This document shows positions 50,197 to 60,495 of a stretch of 64,000 bases of DNA, in pieces. A program made the translations under genes and the position numbers. The stretch comes from Ganoderma boninense (taxonomy: Eukaryota; Basidiomycota; Agaricomycetes; Polyporales; Polyporaceae). Every line of letters starts with the position of its first letter. The first letter of the stretch is position 1. Where the stretch lies: the NCBI GenBank assembly GCA_002900995.3, contig CM035313.1, positions 2,542,001-2,606,000 on the forward strand, given 5' to 3'. The notes beneath the pieces are model-generated. The model was not told the DNA's origin, made no database searches, and worked only from the letters and a program-made list of their open reading frames with translations.

Positions 50197-51356
50197 ATGG
50201 ATGCGGTACGTGCAGTCTACACTTGTCATTTAACCACATGAACTGAGCTCACACCACTTGTCGTCTAGGATTTCGATGCTCGTACTACGTCCGTTTTGCT
50301 TTCAGTCATCCTCGAAGGGGTGTTTTTCCTGCTCTTTGTCGTGACCTACATCTTTGGGTCGTGGATCATTATATGGGGCGTCCCGCCTGGCAACCTCAAA
50401 AGACCGAGCATTGCATTGTTTATCGCCGGGACGGCGATGTTCGTTCTAGCAGGCATAGTAGGTTGCCATAGTACCCGAATAGCGGCGGCTTCTATGCTTA
50501 CACTTGGCGTCCGCCAGCACTTCGCGTTAGATCTCCACATCATAGTCAATGTGCCCCCAATGGATATCGAAGACCGCATCATGCCATGGTGGTATGGCCC
50601 AGTTCACAAGGCAAAGTTTGTGATCTATGTCACGCAGACGTTGATCGCGGACGGTTTCATGGTGAGAACGATCCTCAACCACAAAGAAAGAATGATGATA
50701 GATAATGCTTCCACAGATATATCGTCTGTACGTCGTATGGGATCGAGCCTGGCAAGCTCTGTTTTTTCCTGCTATAATGCTGCTTTTAGATGCTAGTCAG
50801 CCTTCCCGTTTCTATATCCTCATTGCTCAAGCTGACCATTCGATGACATTCCATCCAGTCTTGGGATACGCTGCACCGATGACGAAGACGGTGCCCACGC
50901 CCTACTTTTTCGTGGCAACCCTTCTCACTAACATTATGTGCACCAGTAAGTCTCACTCGACTTCTATTACCCACTAATTTCACGTCGTTCCATGTACAGT
51001 ATTCATCATGAGCCGAGTGGTGTTCTTCAAGCTCACTTCTAGGAGAAGCGCACCTCCAGTCCCTCTATTGCGGAAGGTGATAGAAGGGATGATCCAATCC
51101 GCTTTCCTATATTCTGCTGCTTCCGTGGTTCTCGTGGTCACCATTTTTGCGAGTGCCCACGTTGCGTACGTCGCTTGCTTGAATATCTTTCCCGCACTCA
51201 GCGTAAGGAATCTCCGATCCTGTGGTGGCATCTCTGGCTGACGATAATACTCAGGGACTTGTCTTCTCATTCATCGTCATCCGAGTGGGGCTACAGTCAA
51301 CAGGGGCTCAATACCTACCCGTCTCTTTGATGCAGAAATCGCACCTGCCAGAGTGA
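50197..51356 (+). CDS. Multi-pass membrane protein of an agaricomycete-specific family
   Basis: Seven exons: 50197-50205, 50269-50457, 50518-50661, 50717-50795, 50859-50945, 51000-51202, 51255-51356; 813 nt, 270 aa. The hydrophobic segments include SVILEGVFFLLFVVTYIFGS, SIALFIAGTAMFVLAGI, FVIYVTQTLIADGFM, ALFFPAIMLLLDAILGY, YFFVATLLTNIMCTIFIM and FLYSAASVVLVVTIF, so six to seven membrane spans. The motif AKFVIYVTQTLIADGFMIYRLYVVW is the hallmark of a large uncharacterised basidiomycete family. The first coding exon is just 9 nt (ATG GAT GCG). The 60-nt intron 50458-50517 is in frame but its removal gives the family-like junction. The C-terminal end is uncertain: the frame stops at GAG TGA, but GTGAGT there could be another donor with further exon sequence to about 51520. 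Function unknown. Confidence 0.75.
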
Positions 51357-52351
51357 GTCCTGCCAGCGACATCCATTCCAGGGTCCCCCTTACGGCGACA
51401 TGGCGGTAGTAGAGGGCACCAACCTCCTCCGCTTGCCATGCGCAACCCGGACGAAACGGACAATGACGTACCCTCAAAGGACGACTTCGTAATGACAATG
51501 CCTAGCCCTTCGATGTCATAGGGCCTTGTGCTTCTCGCGGTTCGGAGGCGAAGGGCCCTGGGAGATAGAAGATATAGAAGGTCGCGTGGTACGGAGAATG
51601 GGCATGATTATGGGCTTCGATCGGGGAGGACTCACACGAGGACCGTCAACATAATGAATTTTGTCAGCACAGATCCCGGAAATATCTGCAGCACTAAACC
51701 CTGGGTTCAAGTATGGGAAATGCAAAGCTGCCCTGCACCCCGCAAGGCTTGGCGTAGGTTTGGAGGTGTTGACATGGAAGGTGAGAAACTGATATCAGAC
51801 CCCTAGCCGTCGCAGCATTGGGGGGTGGTGCGATTCAGAGGGAGTGTTTGCCGTAAGAGTTGAGCTGAAAGCCCTGGCACGCCGTTGTCGTGAGGTTTTG
51901 AAAGTCTTGTGACGCGGCGGGCGTCCAGATAGCTTCTTCGATGCATTGAGTCGAAACATAAACCAGCGCCCCCAAGGGCCTCTGCAACTCTAACGATGAC
52001 CCCGATTTCGCAGAGAAGGATGCTGCGGTCAATATCGCGTCTGCGTAAGGCAGTCTCAAGGCACTCGTTCTCACTGGCGCGAGAGGTTGGTGGCCAACGG
52101 TGGCCAGGGCAAGAGCATGCGCCACCAAGGCTTTCCATTCCAGGCAACCCGGGAAGCACACGTGCCCTGGTCCCCGGGGTCCTGTCCCCTCTCGGAGAAG
52201 ATAACACCGCCGGCCGAAAGGGGATCCAGCCACCGCCGCCCCTGCAACTGACCCTCTCGTCGCCGTCGTGCTCCTCGCTCGTCCTTCGTCGCTGCAAACA
52301 ACTCCTCGCTACCGCTCTCCTCGAAACATCCACCGAACAAGTTGGCACCTC
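51357..52351. other. Intergenic region, possibly with the last exon of the membrane-protein gene
   Basis: A short protein-like frame at about 51438-51521 (MRNPDETDNDV and MTMPSPSMS to a TAG) could be the true C-terminus of the preceding gene. The rest is the antizyme promoter region. A minus-strand frame at 51803-52348 has no recognisable motif. Confidence 0.4.
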
Positions 52352-53819
52352 ATGTCAGACTTGAATTTTATCAATATGTCGAATCAACAATCTAGTATTT
52401 GCCCCACGTACGTCTTTTCTCCCTTGCCTTTTCGGCTCATTGCATCCCACATCCCTTTTTTGCACCCAACCATCTGAGCACTCGATGGCGAGCCGCAATT
52501 TGTATCGCAGCTTTCGCCACCGTCCTCCATCTGCATTCGCATTCATTTGTCAAGGAGACCAACCGGCAAACGAAGCTGGTGCATTGCGATAGCCGGCTAC
52601 TGCGTCGGGGAGCTCGGACCTTCTTTGCTCATGCTTCCGCCATCTATACACCCTTCTTCTCATTCTTTCGAAGCACATTGAACCCTGCGCTTACATTCAT
52701 CTTGCAGCAACGGTCGTCAAACCGTTGGGGATGGGGCTTTCACCACAGACATGACTCCTAGTGTGATTGCAGTCTGCCACATGGAGGGCACCAACTCCAT
52801 GTACTATTACTCCACCACGTTCTCCGGCGGGCCTGGGGTGAGTTCTATTCCTTTTATTGCTTCTCGCTGCCTACTCATTAAACGTCTTCCCCTACTGCAA
52901 TGGATACGCTGTTTCGATCTCTGTCATCGTCGCATTCAAATCCTTAGTGGCGGTTTTGACCTCCCCACCGCAAAATGCCCTCCTGACCGAGGGTCGTCAG
53001 ACTGGGTGACAGACAGTCTGGCGCCATCTTCCCTTCACCCGCTCTCCTCCTCTCCCACTTCCTCCCTCGATTCTTTCAACGACTCCTCCGACTCCACGCT
53101 AGTGTCCCTCGGGCCCCATGTCCATTCCCATCTTCAAGCCTCTTTTGTCGCACCTCCTTACAACTATCCACCGACTCCACCTCCGGAGGAAACATCTCTC
53201 AGTCAATCCCCGGAATTCTCCCATTTCGCGGGTCCCAGTGGCAGCGCCCCGCGTGCGATACCGGATGTCAATGCCCAGGTTCGCCGCACAAGCTCGCTCG
53301 CAACGACCGGCCTGGCTACCCCTCCCCTAACCCCGGATAACGGGGCTCAGGGCGGTGCCGGAAGCCTCTCCGCGCTCGGGGCGAAGCAGTCCGCGTTTCT
53401 GTCCACCCTTTTCCCCCGGAATGGCCTTCGCGCGGCTCCGTATGCGAAGAGCGTCTCGATCTCTACGCCTGGCACTGGCGTAACGTTCGACGGTGTTGTG
53501 CTTTCACTCCCTGGCCAGCCAAAGACGTTCTACGTTGATGGCAAATGCGCTGCCACCGTCAACCTTCGTGAAAGGTACGTTGCGTACGCATGGAGTCATT
53601 GGGGGCATGAAAATTGATGACTGTTCACACAGCATTGTTGCACTGCTGGACCTTGCTGACGAACAACTCGGTTGCAATGCTCTCGTCATTGCCCTTGAGC
53701 GATCGTCGGCCGTCCTCGGCGACCTCCTCCATTCCCTCATGTACGTGGGCGGCCAGGTGATCACCAAGCCTCCATTCCCCACCGATCCTGCGTTCGTGCT
53801 CGTGGGCATGGAGATCTAG
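52352..53819 (+). CDS. OAZ1: Ornithine decarboxylase antizyme, expressed by +1 ribosomal frameshifting
   Basis: Exons 52352-52407, 52708-52837, 52948-53574 and 53633-53819 sum to 1000 nt; skipping one base at the shift site gives 999 nt, 332 aa. ORF1 (65 codons) includes VIAVCHMEGTNSMYYYSTTF and ends WRF-stop: TTT TGA at 52954-52959. ORF2 in the +1 frame starts DLPTAKCPP and ends with the antizyme fold: ESIVALLDLADEQLGCNALV, GDLLHSLMYVGGQVI and FVLVGMEI. Antizyme binds ornithine decarboxylase monomers, targets them to the proteasome and curbs polyamine uptake; polyamines stimulate the shift, closing a feedback loop. The middle (about 70-250) is a long Ser/Pro-rich insert. If the 110-nt intron at 52838-52947 were retained, a single frame would run through, so splicing itself decides whether frameshifting is needed. 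The first exon is less certain (alternative start at 52751). Confidence 0.85.
52954..52959 (+). promoter_or_regulatory. Programmed +1 frameshift site TTT TGA
   Basis: In the spliced message ORF1 reads TGG CGG TTT TGA. Skipping the T of the stop codon reads GAC CTC CCC and enters the antizyme frame, which stays open to 53819. The slip codon followed by a UGA stop is the antizyme pattern (UCC UGA in animals, UUU UGA in nematodes). Confidence 0.75.
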
Positions 53820-54367
53820 TCGGTTTTCATCTTTCTTGAATACTACTCCCCCGCGGCAAACAGGTTTTGAAGAGATCGGGTGGATTTGCGTGTCAAGTGG
53901 TCTAGCGTGAGAGGGGCTTGATGTCGTTGCATTAATCTGGTTGGGGTGGTATCAAGTTCGAAGGAGGTTTTCGAAACGGTAGTACGCGTGGGCATCGGAG
54001 AGTAGTTCTTGCCTTTCGCTGGCATTCTTCGTCATCCGCAATGATACCATGCGCATTATCAATATATCACGGGTGCGAGTTCTGTGGCTGAAGCCTGGGC
54101 AGGCAGGCATCGCAACTCTTGTCCTTTCCACAATACAGACGGGTCAGCCAAGCAACGTTCTCCACCGTCTCAGCGCCTCTCATACCGCTTTGTACGATTC
54201 CATGCGTGGATGACGGTATGGGTTGATGCATGCGCCGGAGGACGCGCTGAAACTGCGCGTGCTGGGCGTGTAAGTATTACGGCCGAGGGAGTCGTAGAAA
54301 CCGTCTTGGCTTGTCTCGTCCTCCCACCTGGCTTGTTTCCCCTCGGGTTTCTCTAACCTTCTTCAAG
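53820..54367. other. Intergenic region antizyme-Smr gene
   Basis: About 550 bp with the antizyme 3' UTR and the next promoter; nothing else recognised. Confidence 0.45.
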
Positions 54368-55737
54368 ATGGGTCTCTTCGAAGACTTGCTAGGAGGGCTT
54401 CTGAAATGCCTGTGTGCGGGCCAAACACCACCGGAAGAACAGAATGAAGTCCCGCCGCCGGTCCCTCACAAGCAAGAGTTCACCCAACAGCAACCAACCC
54501 CCATATACCCTCCCACACAACCTGCGCGTCCGCCTCAGCAGGTCCAACAACCCCAACCACAGCGTCCAACTTACGCGCAACAAGTAGCTCACCCGGCATC
54601 GCCACCCCCGCCCCCCGTTGAGGAACCATGGCAGCCCGCACCTGACCACCACAAGAAGCACAAGAAGCACCACGGGCATGGGCCAAGTCAGGACCAGAGC
54701 AGCGTCCAAGGCGAGAGTCAAGCGCATACGGCGTCCACGCCGGAGCCCGCGAGCCCCCCGCCGCCGCACAAGGCGTCCTCGCCGCCGCCGTCACGACCAT
54801 GGTCCCCAGGGCGTCCGGTGCGTCCCTCCTCACCATCTTCTTCTCCCCGCCGGGGCGCGCGCACGTTTCCTTGACGGTCCGTCTGACCTCGAATCCGGGA
54901 CGTGCAGGACCCGAACCAGGTGAACCAGCACAATGAGTACTACATGGGGCTGCGCGCGCGCGCGAACGCGGCGGGGGACGACATGGCGCGGAGCTTCGAC
55001 GCGGCGCACGCGGCGTACGAGGGCGGGGACGGCGCGCGGGCCAAGGAGCTCTCGAACGCGGGGAAGGCGGCGCAGAGGGAGATGGAGCGGCTGAACGAGG
55101 AGGCCGCCGAGTGGATCTTCAGAGGTGCGTCGGTCGGATTGAAGGCGTTCTTCGCTGGCGGACGTCTCGTCGCGCGGGGTGCTGAGACAAGGGGTATGGG
55201 GACGCGCAGAAAACAACACGGTGAGCGATGAGTTACAGTAGCGGAATGTCGGAGATGTTGACCGCGCGTGGGGGCGGAACAGGATAGCGGACCTGGCGAG
55301 GTCGACCTCCATGGGTTGTATGTCAAGGAGGCCATCCGATTCACGGACCAATCTATCGCTGAGGCTCGCGCCCGCGGGGACTCGCAGATTCGCTTCATCG
55401 TCGGTGCGTATTCCCTTTGCACAACCTGCTCTCACTGTGCATCTAGACATAATGTCGCCCGCTGGATAGGGAAAGGCCTCCACTCGGCCAACCACGTCGC
55501 AAAGCTTAAGCCTGCGATTGAAGAGCTCATACAGAAGTTAGTACCTCGCTCGCCTACCCGCGCGCCTCCACTTACGCTATAAGAATCAGACATGAACTTG
55601 TCGCTGAGCTCGACGAGCACAACGCTGGCGTCCTCATTGTTAGCCTCGACGGTCGCCCTTCAGGCAAGGGTCGCATCATGGGCGCCGAGGAACTGACGAG
55701 AGGCCTGGAGAAGAAGGACGAATGTACCATCATGTAG
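54368..55737 (+). CDS. DUF1771-Smr domain protein with lipidation-like ends
   Basis: Six exons: 54368-54817, 54908-55124, 55210-55220 (11 nt), 55283-55403, 55470-55536, 55590-55737; 1014 nt, 337 aa. N-terminus MGLFEDLLGGLLKCLCAG has Gly2 and Cys14/Cys16. A Pro/Gln/His-rich linker (with HHKKHKKHHGHG) leads to a DUF1771 helical domain (about 151-222, YYMGLRARANAAGDDM, GDGARAKELSNAGK) and then the Smr domain: VDLHGLYVKEAI, FIVGKGLHS and a C-terminal strand VLIVSLDGRPSGKG. LDLH-like VDLHG and GKGxHS are the Smr signatures; such domains bind or nick nucleic acid in RNA surveillance proteins. The protein ends ECTIM, a CaaX-type box. The micro-exon is required to give the junction WIFRENNTDSGPGEVDLHG. 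Confidence 0.88.
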
Positions 55738-56406
55738 AGCATGTTTTCTCCATGTGAAGCGACCGTATTGAAGGTACGCGTCTCTTCCGTACGATCCCAT
55801 GGCGTAGGCTGATCTTTCGGGCCAGGTAACCATCTCTTCTACGACACACTATCACATTGTACACAATGCGCGTATCTATCCATACCCCACCGGCGTCGTG
55901 TCCTCCCGGACCGGAGTATTACTTGTGGTACATGCATGGACCTTTGCTGCCAGAGGAGACCAAGAAAGCTCAGCGGAAGTATTGAAAATGCATGCCCATC
56001 GTGCCTCAGAACTACTTTGCTTCCATTCGCTACCACATATGGCCGCTGTATTCGTGGCGGTATCGAATTTCAAGGTGCGTTAGAATACAGAAGCACTACA
56101 TACGCTCGAAGCACAACATGAACACGACACTTTAGGTGATATCGTACAGCTAGACACCAAATATACATCTTTCATGCTACAGTTTCAGTTTCAGGCTGTC
56201 TGATCGATTAGAGAATAAAGTATGGGTTTGGTGGTATTCGAACAACCGGGCCCCGTTACCAGAACAAATAGAAGCGCGGGAGAACGATTTCACTCGGAGA
56301 CACTCCGCGCGAGGATCGGCGGGGGATACATGGGTGGTATTGGGCTGGTTAACCGAGACCAGACGCAACTCAGCATCCCACAAAGATCAAGTGGATGCTC
56401 AATCAC
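55738..56406. other. Intergenic region between convergent Smr and BTB genes
   Basis: About 670 bp, lower GC content, no gene recognised. Confidence 0.45.
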
Positions 56407-57309
56407 TCACTCAATCGTGGTGGGGAGCTGCTCGATGCATTCACGGATGACCCGCATCGTCAACGTCTTGTCATACAAGACCCTATCGCAGTTAATGCAC
56501 TTGGCCTCCCAGCACGCGCGCGCGGCGGACCACTCGAGCAGCCCCGTATTGCAGACTGTGTCGCCGAGCGGCCGCGCGTCCATCTCCATGATGATGACGT
56601 ACTTGAGCTCGCGCCATGTGTGGTAGTCCACGAGGGAGCCGCAATTGGAGCAGGACGTGTCGCCCGAGTCGTTGACGAATGGCGGGTCGTCGAGCCGCTT
56701 GCGCAGCGCCTCGCGGCGCGCGCGGTGGAGGGAGAAGAGGCTGAGGAGCGCATCGGTGCCGAGCTTCTGCAGGGTGTTGCGGTGCTCGGGGGAGTGTAGG
56801 TTGAGCGTGAGGGTCGCGCGGGAGGCCATCATTGCCTCGTCCTGCCATCCGTACCGGCAGGTGACGGCGTAGAGGCGAAGGGGGTCGGACATCAAGGGCG
56901 GGGTGGAGAGGAGTGCGCGGACGATGGACATGGGGCCAGGCATGTCGTATTTCTCGGCTGCATGGAGGATGGGCTCGATAATGTCATAGGAGTCGAGCTT
57001 GGGGATTGACAGCCCGCAGACCATGCGCAGGAGGCCTTCGAGGGTCCGGGAGTCCTCGTCGACGTAGACGACGTCTGGCGCAGCGTCTGCGGCCTTGAGC
57101 TCTGGGCGAGTGTCGGGGGCGCGCTGCGGTAGGGAGTACATGGCGCGGAACCACCCAGAGGTGGTCTTCAGGGTGTAGGAGTGGACGCGGAAGAGGACGC
57201 CATCCTTTGAACCCAAGACGATATCGCCCTCGGGGAAGGCAAAGAGATGGTGAAATTCATTACGGGGAGAGGATGTAGTGAGACTGTCAGAGGACTCTGC
57301 AGCCTGCAT
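56407..57309 (-). CDS. BTB/POZ-domain protein (single exon)
   Basis: One exon of 301 codons, 300 aa from ATG at 57309 (MQAAESSDSL). The BTB domain (about 18-130) has EGDIVLGSKDGVLFRVHSYTL, the typical first strands and helix, TSGWFRAMYSLP, VYVDEDSRTLEGLLRMVCGL and a following helix IEPILHAAEKYDMPGPM. The C-terminal part has TSCSNCGS and AKCINCDRVLYD, two CxxC pairs that could bind zinc. It belongs to the large basidiomycete BTB family but is only distantly like the three tandem genes at 18.5-24.8 kb, whose domain is interrupted by acidic insertions. A short upstream exon is possible, as the frame is open for about 9 more codons. Function unknown. Confidence 0.85.
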   Translation of the reverse strand: MQAAESSDSLTTSSPRNEFHHLFAFPEGDIVLGSKDGVLFRVHSYTLKTTSGWFRAMYSLPQRAPDTRPELKAADAAPDVVYVDEDSRTLEGLLRMVCGLSIPKLDSYDIIEPILHAAEKYDMPGPMSIVRALLSTPPLMSDPLRLYAVTCRYGWQDEAMMASRATLTLNLHSPEHRNTLQKLGTDALLSLFSLHRARREALRKRLDDPPFVNDSGDTSCSNCGSLVDYHTWRELKYVIIMEMDARPLGDTVCNTGLLEWSAARACWEAKCINCDRVLYDKTLTMRVIRECIEQLPTTIE

Positions 57310-58324
57310 GGGGTCAAGGCTGGAGGAGTTGTACAAGACGATGGCAGTGATGGGGTCCAGTGCGTCGAAAGCCTGAGAGCTCGAAGTTCAAACCACAATT
57401 TCTAGAAATGCACGGTATGTGTTAGAATATTTGGCGATGCAATGAAAGTGACTGGTATGCTGAGGTATTTGGAAGTTGTCTGCAAGCAAGTACTTGCATG
57501 CACGCCGCCTGGAAGGACTGCAGTTTGGGCGAGTCTTTGGCTCGAGTTGTGGGTGTTGAAACAATGTTGCGATTGCCACCACATGCCGCAGGCGCCTATG
57601 GAAAATGCGCGACGGGGATTGGCTCGCTGGAATACACAATGGCAACATCTGTCTCCGCGCTCCAACCCCGCTCAGGCTCCGCTCTTGCCTGTACGCTTCA
57701 ACCTCGGCCACCTTCCCACATCCCAAATTCCGTTACCGGCGGCGTGTGCCACCAAAGTACGCTAGTATTAGTCTCCTCCGCTCATATACGCGTATCGCTC
57801 ATTTTTTCGCACCCGGACGCAGTCTAGAGAGCTCCGTCCTGGTTCCCCTCAACGCATCAGGCCTCAGGCGATGACACTGGCAGCGGAACTGGTGAGCTGA
57901 CAAGTTTAGCACACCCCATCAACGCTTACATTCGCCTATATGAAGTCATTGAAGTGCGTCGTGCTCTGTAGTCACTTGAGGCATTATGTAAAACAGACAA
58001 GGATGTTGGGAAACGGAATCCTTGATATTAGCCTCCCCGAATCCTACCATTCGCTTTCCTCTTTCAGATTCAACAGGTTGCCGTCGGCCAAATGAAATCC
58101 GCACAGGGCCCCTTCAATTCCATGCAAAGGGTGGCGCCGCTCGGCTCGCACAGGGCTGCCTTTGCAGGTCTCATATAGGAAGGCAGACGAGCTTGAAACA
58201 ACTGCGTCTGACTATCCTCCCGGTCCCTCGAGCCTCACTTCGGTGCTTTCACCGTACTTTACCCCCTCCTCACCGCTCGCTTCGCCGTTCATTCGATCAC
58301 CACCGATAGAGTGCAACAGCCACT
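57310..58324. other. Intergenic region between divergent BTB and DUF6534-like genes
   Basis: About 1 kb with two promoters; no gene supported. CT-rich leader at 58200-58310. Confidence 0.5.
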
Positions 58325-59947
58325 ATGTCATCGTCAGATGCAGCCCCCACCCTGTCTGCCATCCCGATCAACTCCATCCTCGGTCCGGTGATGCTCGGGG
58401 TGTGTATCAACGCTTTCTTGTACGGCTTCAGCGTCCTCCAGTTCGTCCAGTATCGCACAAGACGATACCAGGATGCCTGGCCCACCCAGTAAGTTTTAGG
58501 TTTCGTGCAACGGTTCGCGGCTCACACACTAACTGAACGCCGATCAAACCACTGGCAGGCTGCTCGTGTACTGGACGTTCCTCGTCGACACCGCGCACAC
58601 AATCGCGCTCTGCTGGATGATATGGACGTATATCGTTGACAATTTCACCAACGTGGCGTACCTTTTCCGCGCGCCGTGGCCATATACGGCGACCCCCCTC
58701 TTCCTCATCTTGTATGTGTTCCCAGCCTATGACAAGCAGTGCCGTCCAGTTTGACCGCCGCTCGGCTCGCTCTATAGCACTTCCGGGCCGATCCAGATCT
58801 ACTTTGCTCACCGCATCCGTACCCTGAGTCGCTCGGACTTGCTCTTCTGGGCCATCATCGGACTGTCAGCGGCGGACACGTCGATGGGCATCGTGTTGAC
58901 CGTCTTTGCGTTCACCCATGCGAAGTAAGTCGCAATTGTTCGCGCGAGTCTCGACTGAGGATCGCTCACTTTGTCTGCGCAGTGTCACCGACTTCAGGGT
59001 CCTGCTGCCGATTGTGGATACCTGGCTTGCGCTTTCTGTCGTATGCGATGGCGTCATCTCGTGAGTTCATTCTACCAGGCTCTCTGGACGCCGTCATAGC
59101 GGCGTGTATTCTGCGGCACACGTCAACTCTAGCGGCGTGGCGTATTGACGTTTCTCTACACCCAGGTTCTGTCTTTTGTACTACCTTACCCGGAAGCAGT
59201 CGGCGTTCAGACGTGAGTATATGCAGGTGCACTTTGTGGAGGCCACGGACTGACGAGCAACACAGGTCATGAATCCTTCAGGCACCGTGTGGCTCATGCA
59301 TTCATAGAGTCGTCCATTCTGACGTCCATAGTGGCTGTATGTATATTGCAATGACATACGTGGTGTTACCTACCTGATACTTAACCCCTTTTCAGGCCGC
59401 GGACTTGATCACCTATGTAGGTCTAGCTATCAAAACCCCACTGCAATATTTTGTGGCTGACGACAATATAGAGTATTGTACCGACCACCAACTATCACAT
59501 TCTCATTGGAATCCCCATGGGTCGCGTATATACTTGCACCCTCCTAGCGGTCAGTTCACCTGGTGGTGGTGGTGTCCAAGAGAGTTGATATCCTTGCCGT
59601 AGATGCTCAACGCCCGCCTGAAGTTGCAGGAGGACGTAGCGGACGGTATCGTGTCACAGCATGTGAGGCAATCTGTTTTCAGAGATCTTCGTAGTCCCTC
59701 CAGCTTATGGCCTTTCTGTCAGGGCTCATACGAACGCCATAGTGGATTCACGAACGCCTTTAACAACCTGAAGCGAGGGCCTGCGCAGCTCCGAGTTGGC
59801 GTCCCCATTCAAGAACGTGTCGATATTGTCAAATATCGGGGCCGAAATGACAGGGACCAGTCGAAGTTCCGAAACGAGGACTCGGAGCCTGCGCCCTCGG
59901 AGATCAGCAACGACGTACTTGACCAAAAGGCCGGCGTTGTCGCTTGA
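58325..59947 (+). CDS. DUF6534-type seven-transmembrane protein
   Basis: At least nine exons: 58325-58488, 58559-58711, 58778-58924, 58983-59060, 59166-59212, 59266-59336, 59396-59416 (21 nt), 59472-59549, 59603-59947. Membrane segments include LGPVMLGVCINAFLYGFSVLQF, YWTFLVDTAHTIALCWMIW, LFWAIIGLSAADTSMGIVL, VVDTWLAL-like DTWLALSVVCDGVIS and TNYHILIGIPMGRVYTCTLLA; GRVYTCTLLAMLNAR is the family's C-terminal signature. The arrangement (short lumenal N-terminus, SGPIQIYFAHRI loop) fits the basidiomycete family catalogued as DUF6534. No function is established. The last exon may contain a further in-frame intron (about 59665-59728, donor GTGAGG, acceptor TGTCAG). The splice from ACCTAT/GTAGGT at 59417 is needed to enter the conserved IVPTTNYHI frame. 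Confidence 0.78.
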
Positions 59948-60495
59948 TCTGGAACACGGAACGCCAAGCCTGGATCATCGCTAGCACTTAATCACCAGTG
60001 CACCGACTGCAGTGGCCGCTGGCACCAGGGTTAAGCCGATTACATAGTTAGTCTGGCGCGCGTCCCCGCTGTGGGGCAGATTTGGATGTGGTTGTGTTAC
60101 TTGTGTACATGGGAATTAATGGGCTCCAGCAAGGCTCCAGGTCGCACTTCCGCTCTCCAGTCGGACCTAGTACTTGGACGTTGAGTGGATAATCCATTGA
60201 CGACTCTAGAGAGCTCCAGTCGCTGCCCAGCCGGCGGCAATACATATTTAGACGCCCGCGCTGAGGTCCGAGGAGCACGTGATGGGAGGTGTGGACGCGT
60301 CACGCGTTCGTGTCGGACGCAGACGAGAAGAATAGGCAGAGCAAGGCGCCCGTTGCCCAGCAATTCAACCACCACCACCCACTCCTCTCTTCTGCCCTCC
60401 CATCCTCAACTCTTTGCCCCTGGGTCCCCTCACATTCTTACGCCTCACATCGTCTCTAAGGCTTCTCCTACGGTCCTCCCCTCATCGGTGCTGCA
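59948..60495. other. Intergenic region
   Basis: About 550 bp; promoter and CT/CA-rich leader of the RING gene (60340-60490). No gene. Confidence 0.45.

Noticed and set aside
52981..52986. TCC TGA as the antizyme shift site
   Set aside because: It lies downstream of TTT TGA in the same zero frame, with no splice acceptor between, so translating ribosomes meet TTT TGA first.
54950..54975. Alternating GC run that could form Z-DNA
   Set aside because: It is within Smr-gene coding sequence for Leu-Arg-Ala-Arg-Ala-type codons and is explained by GC-rich codon choice.
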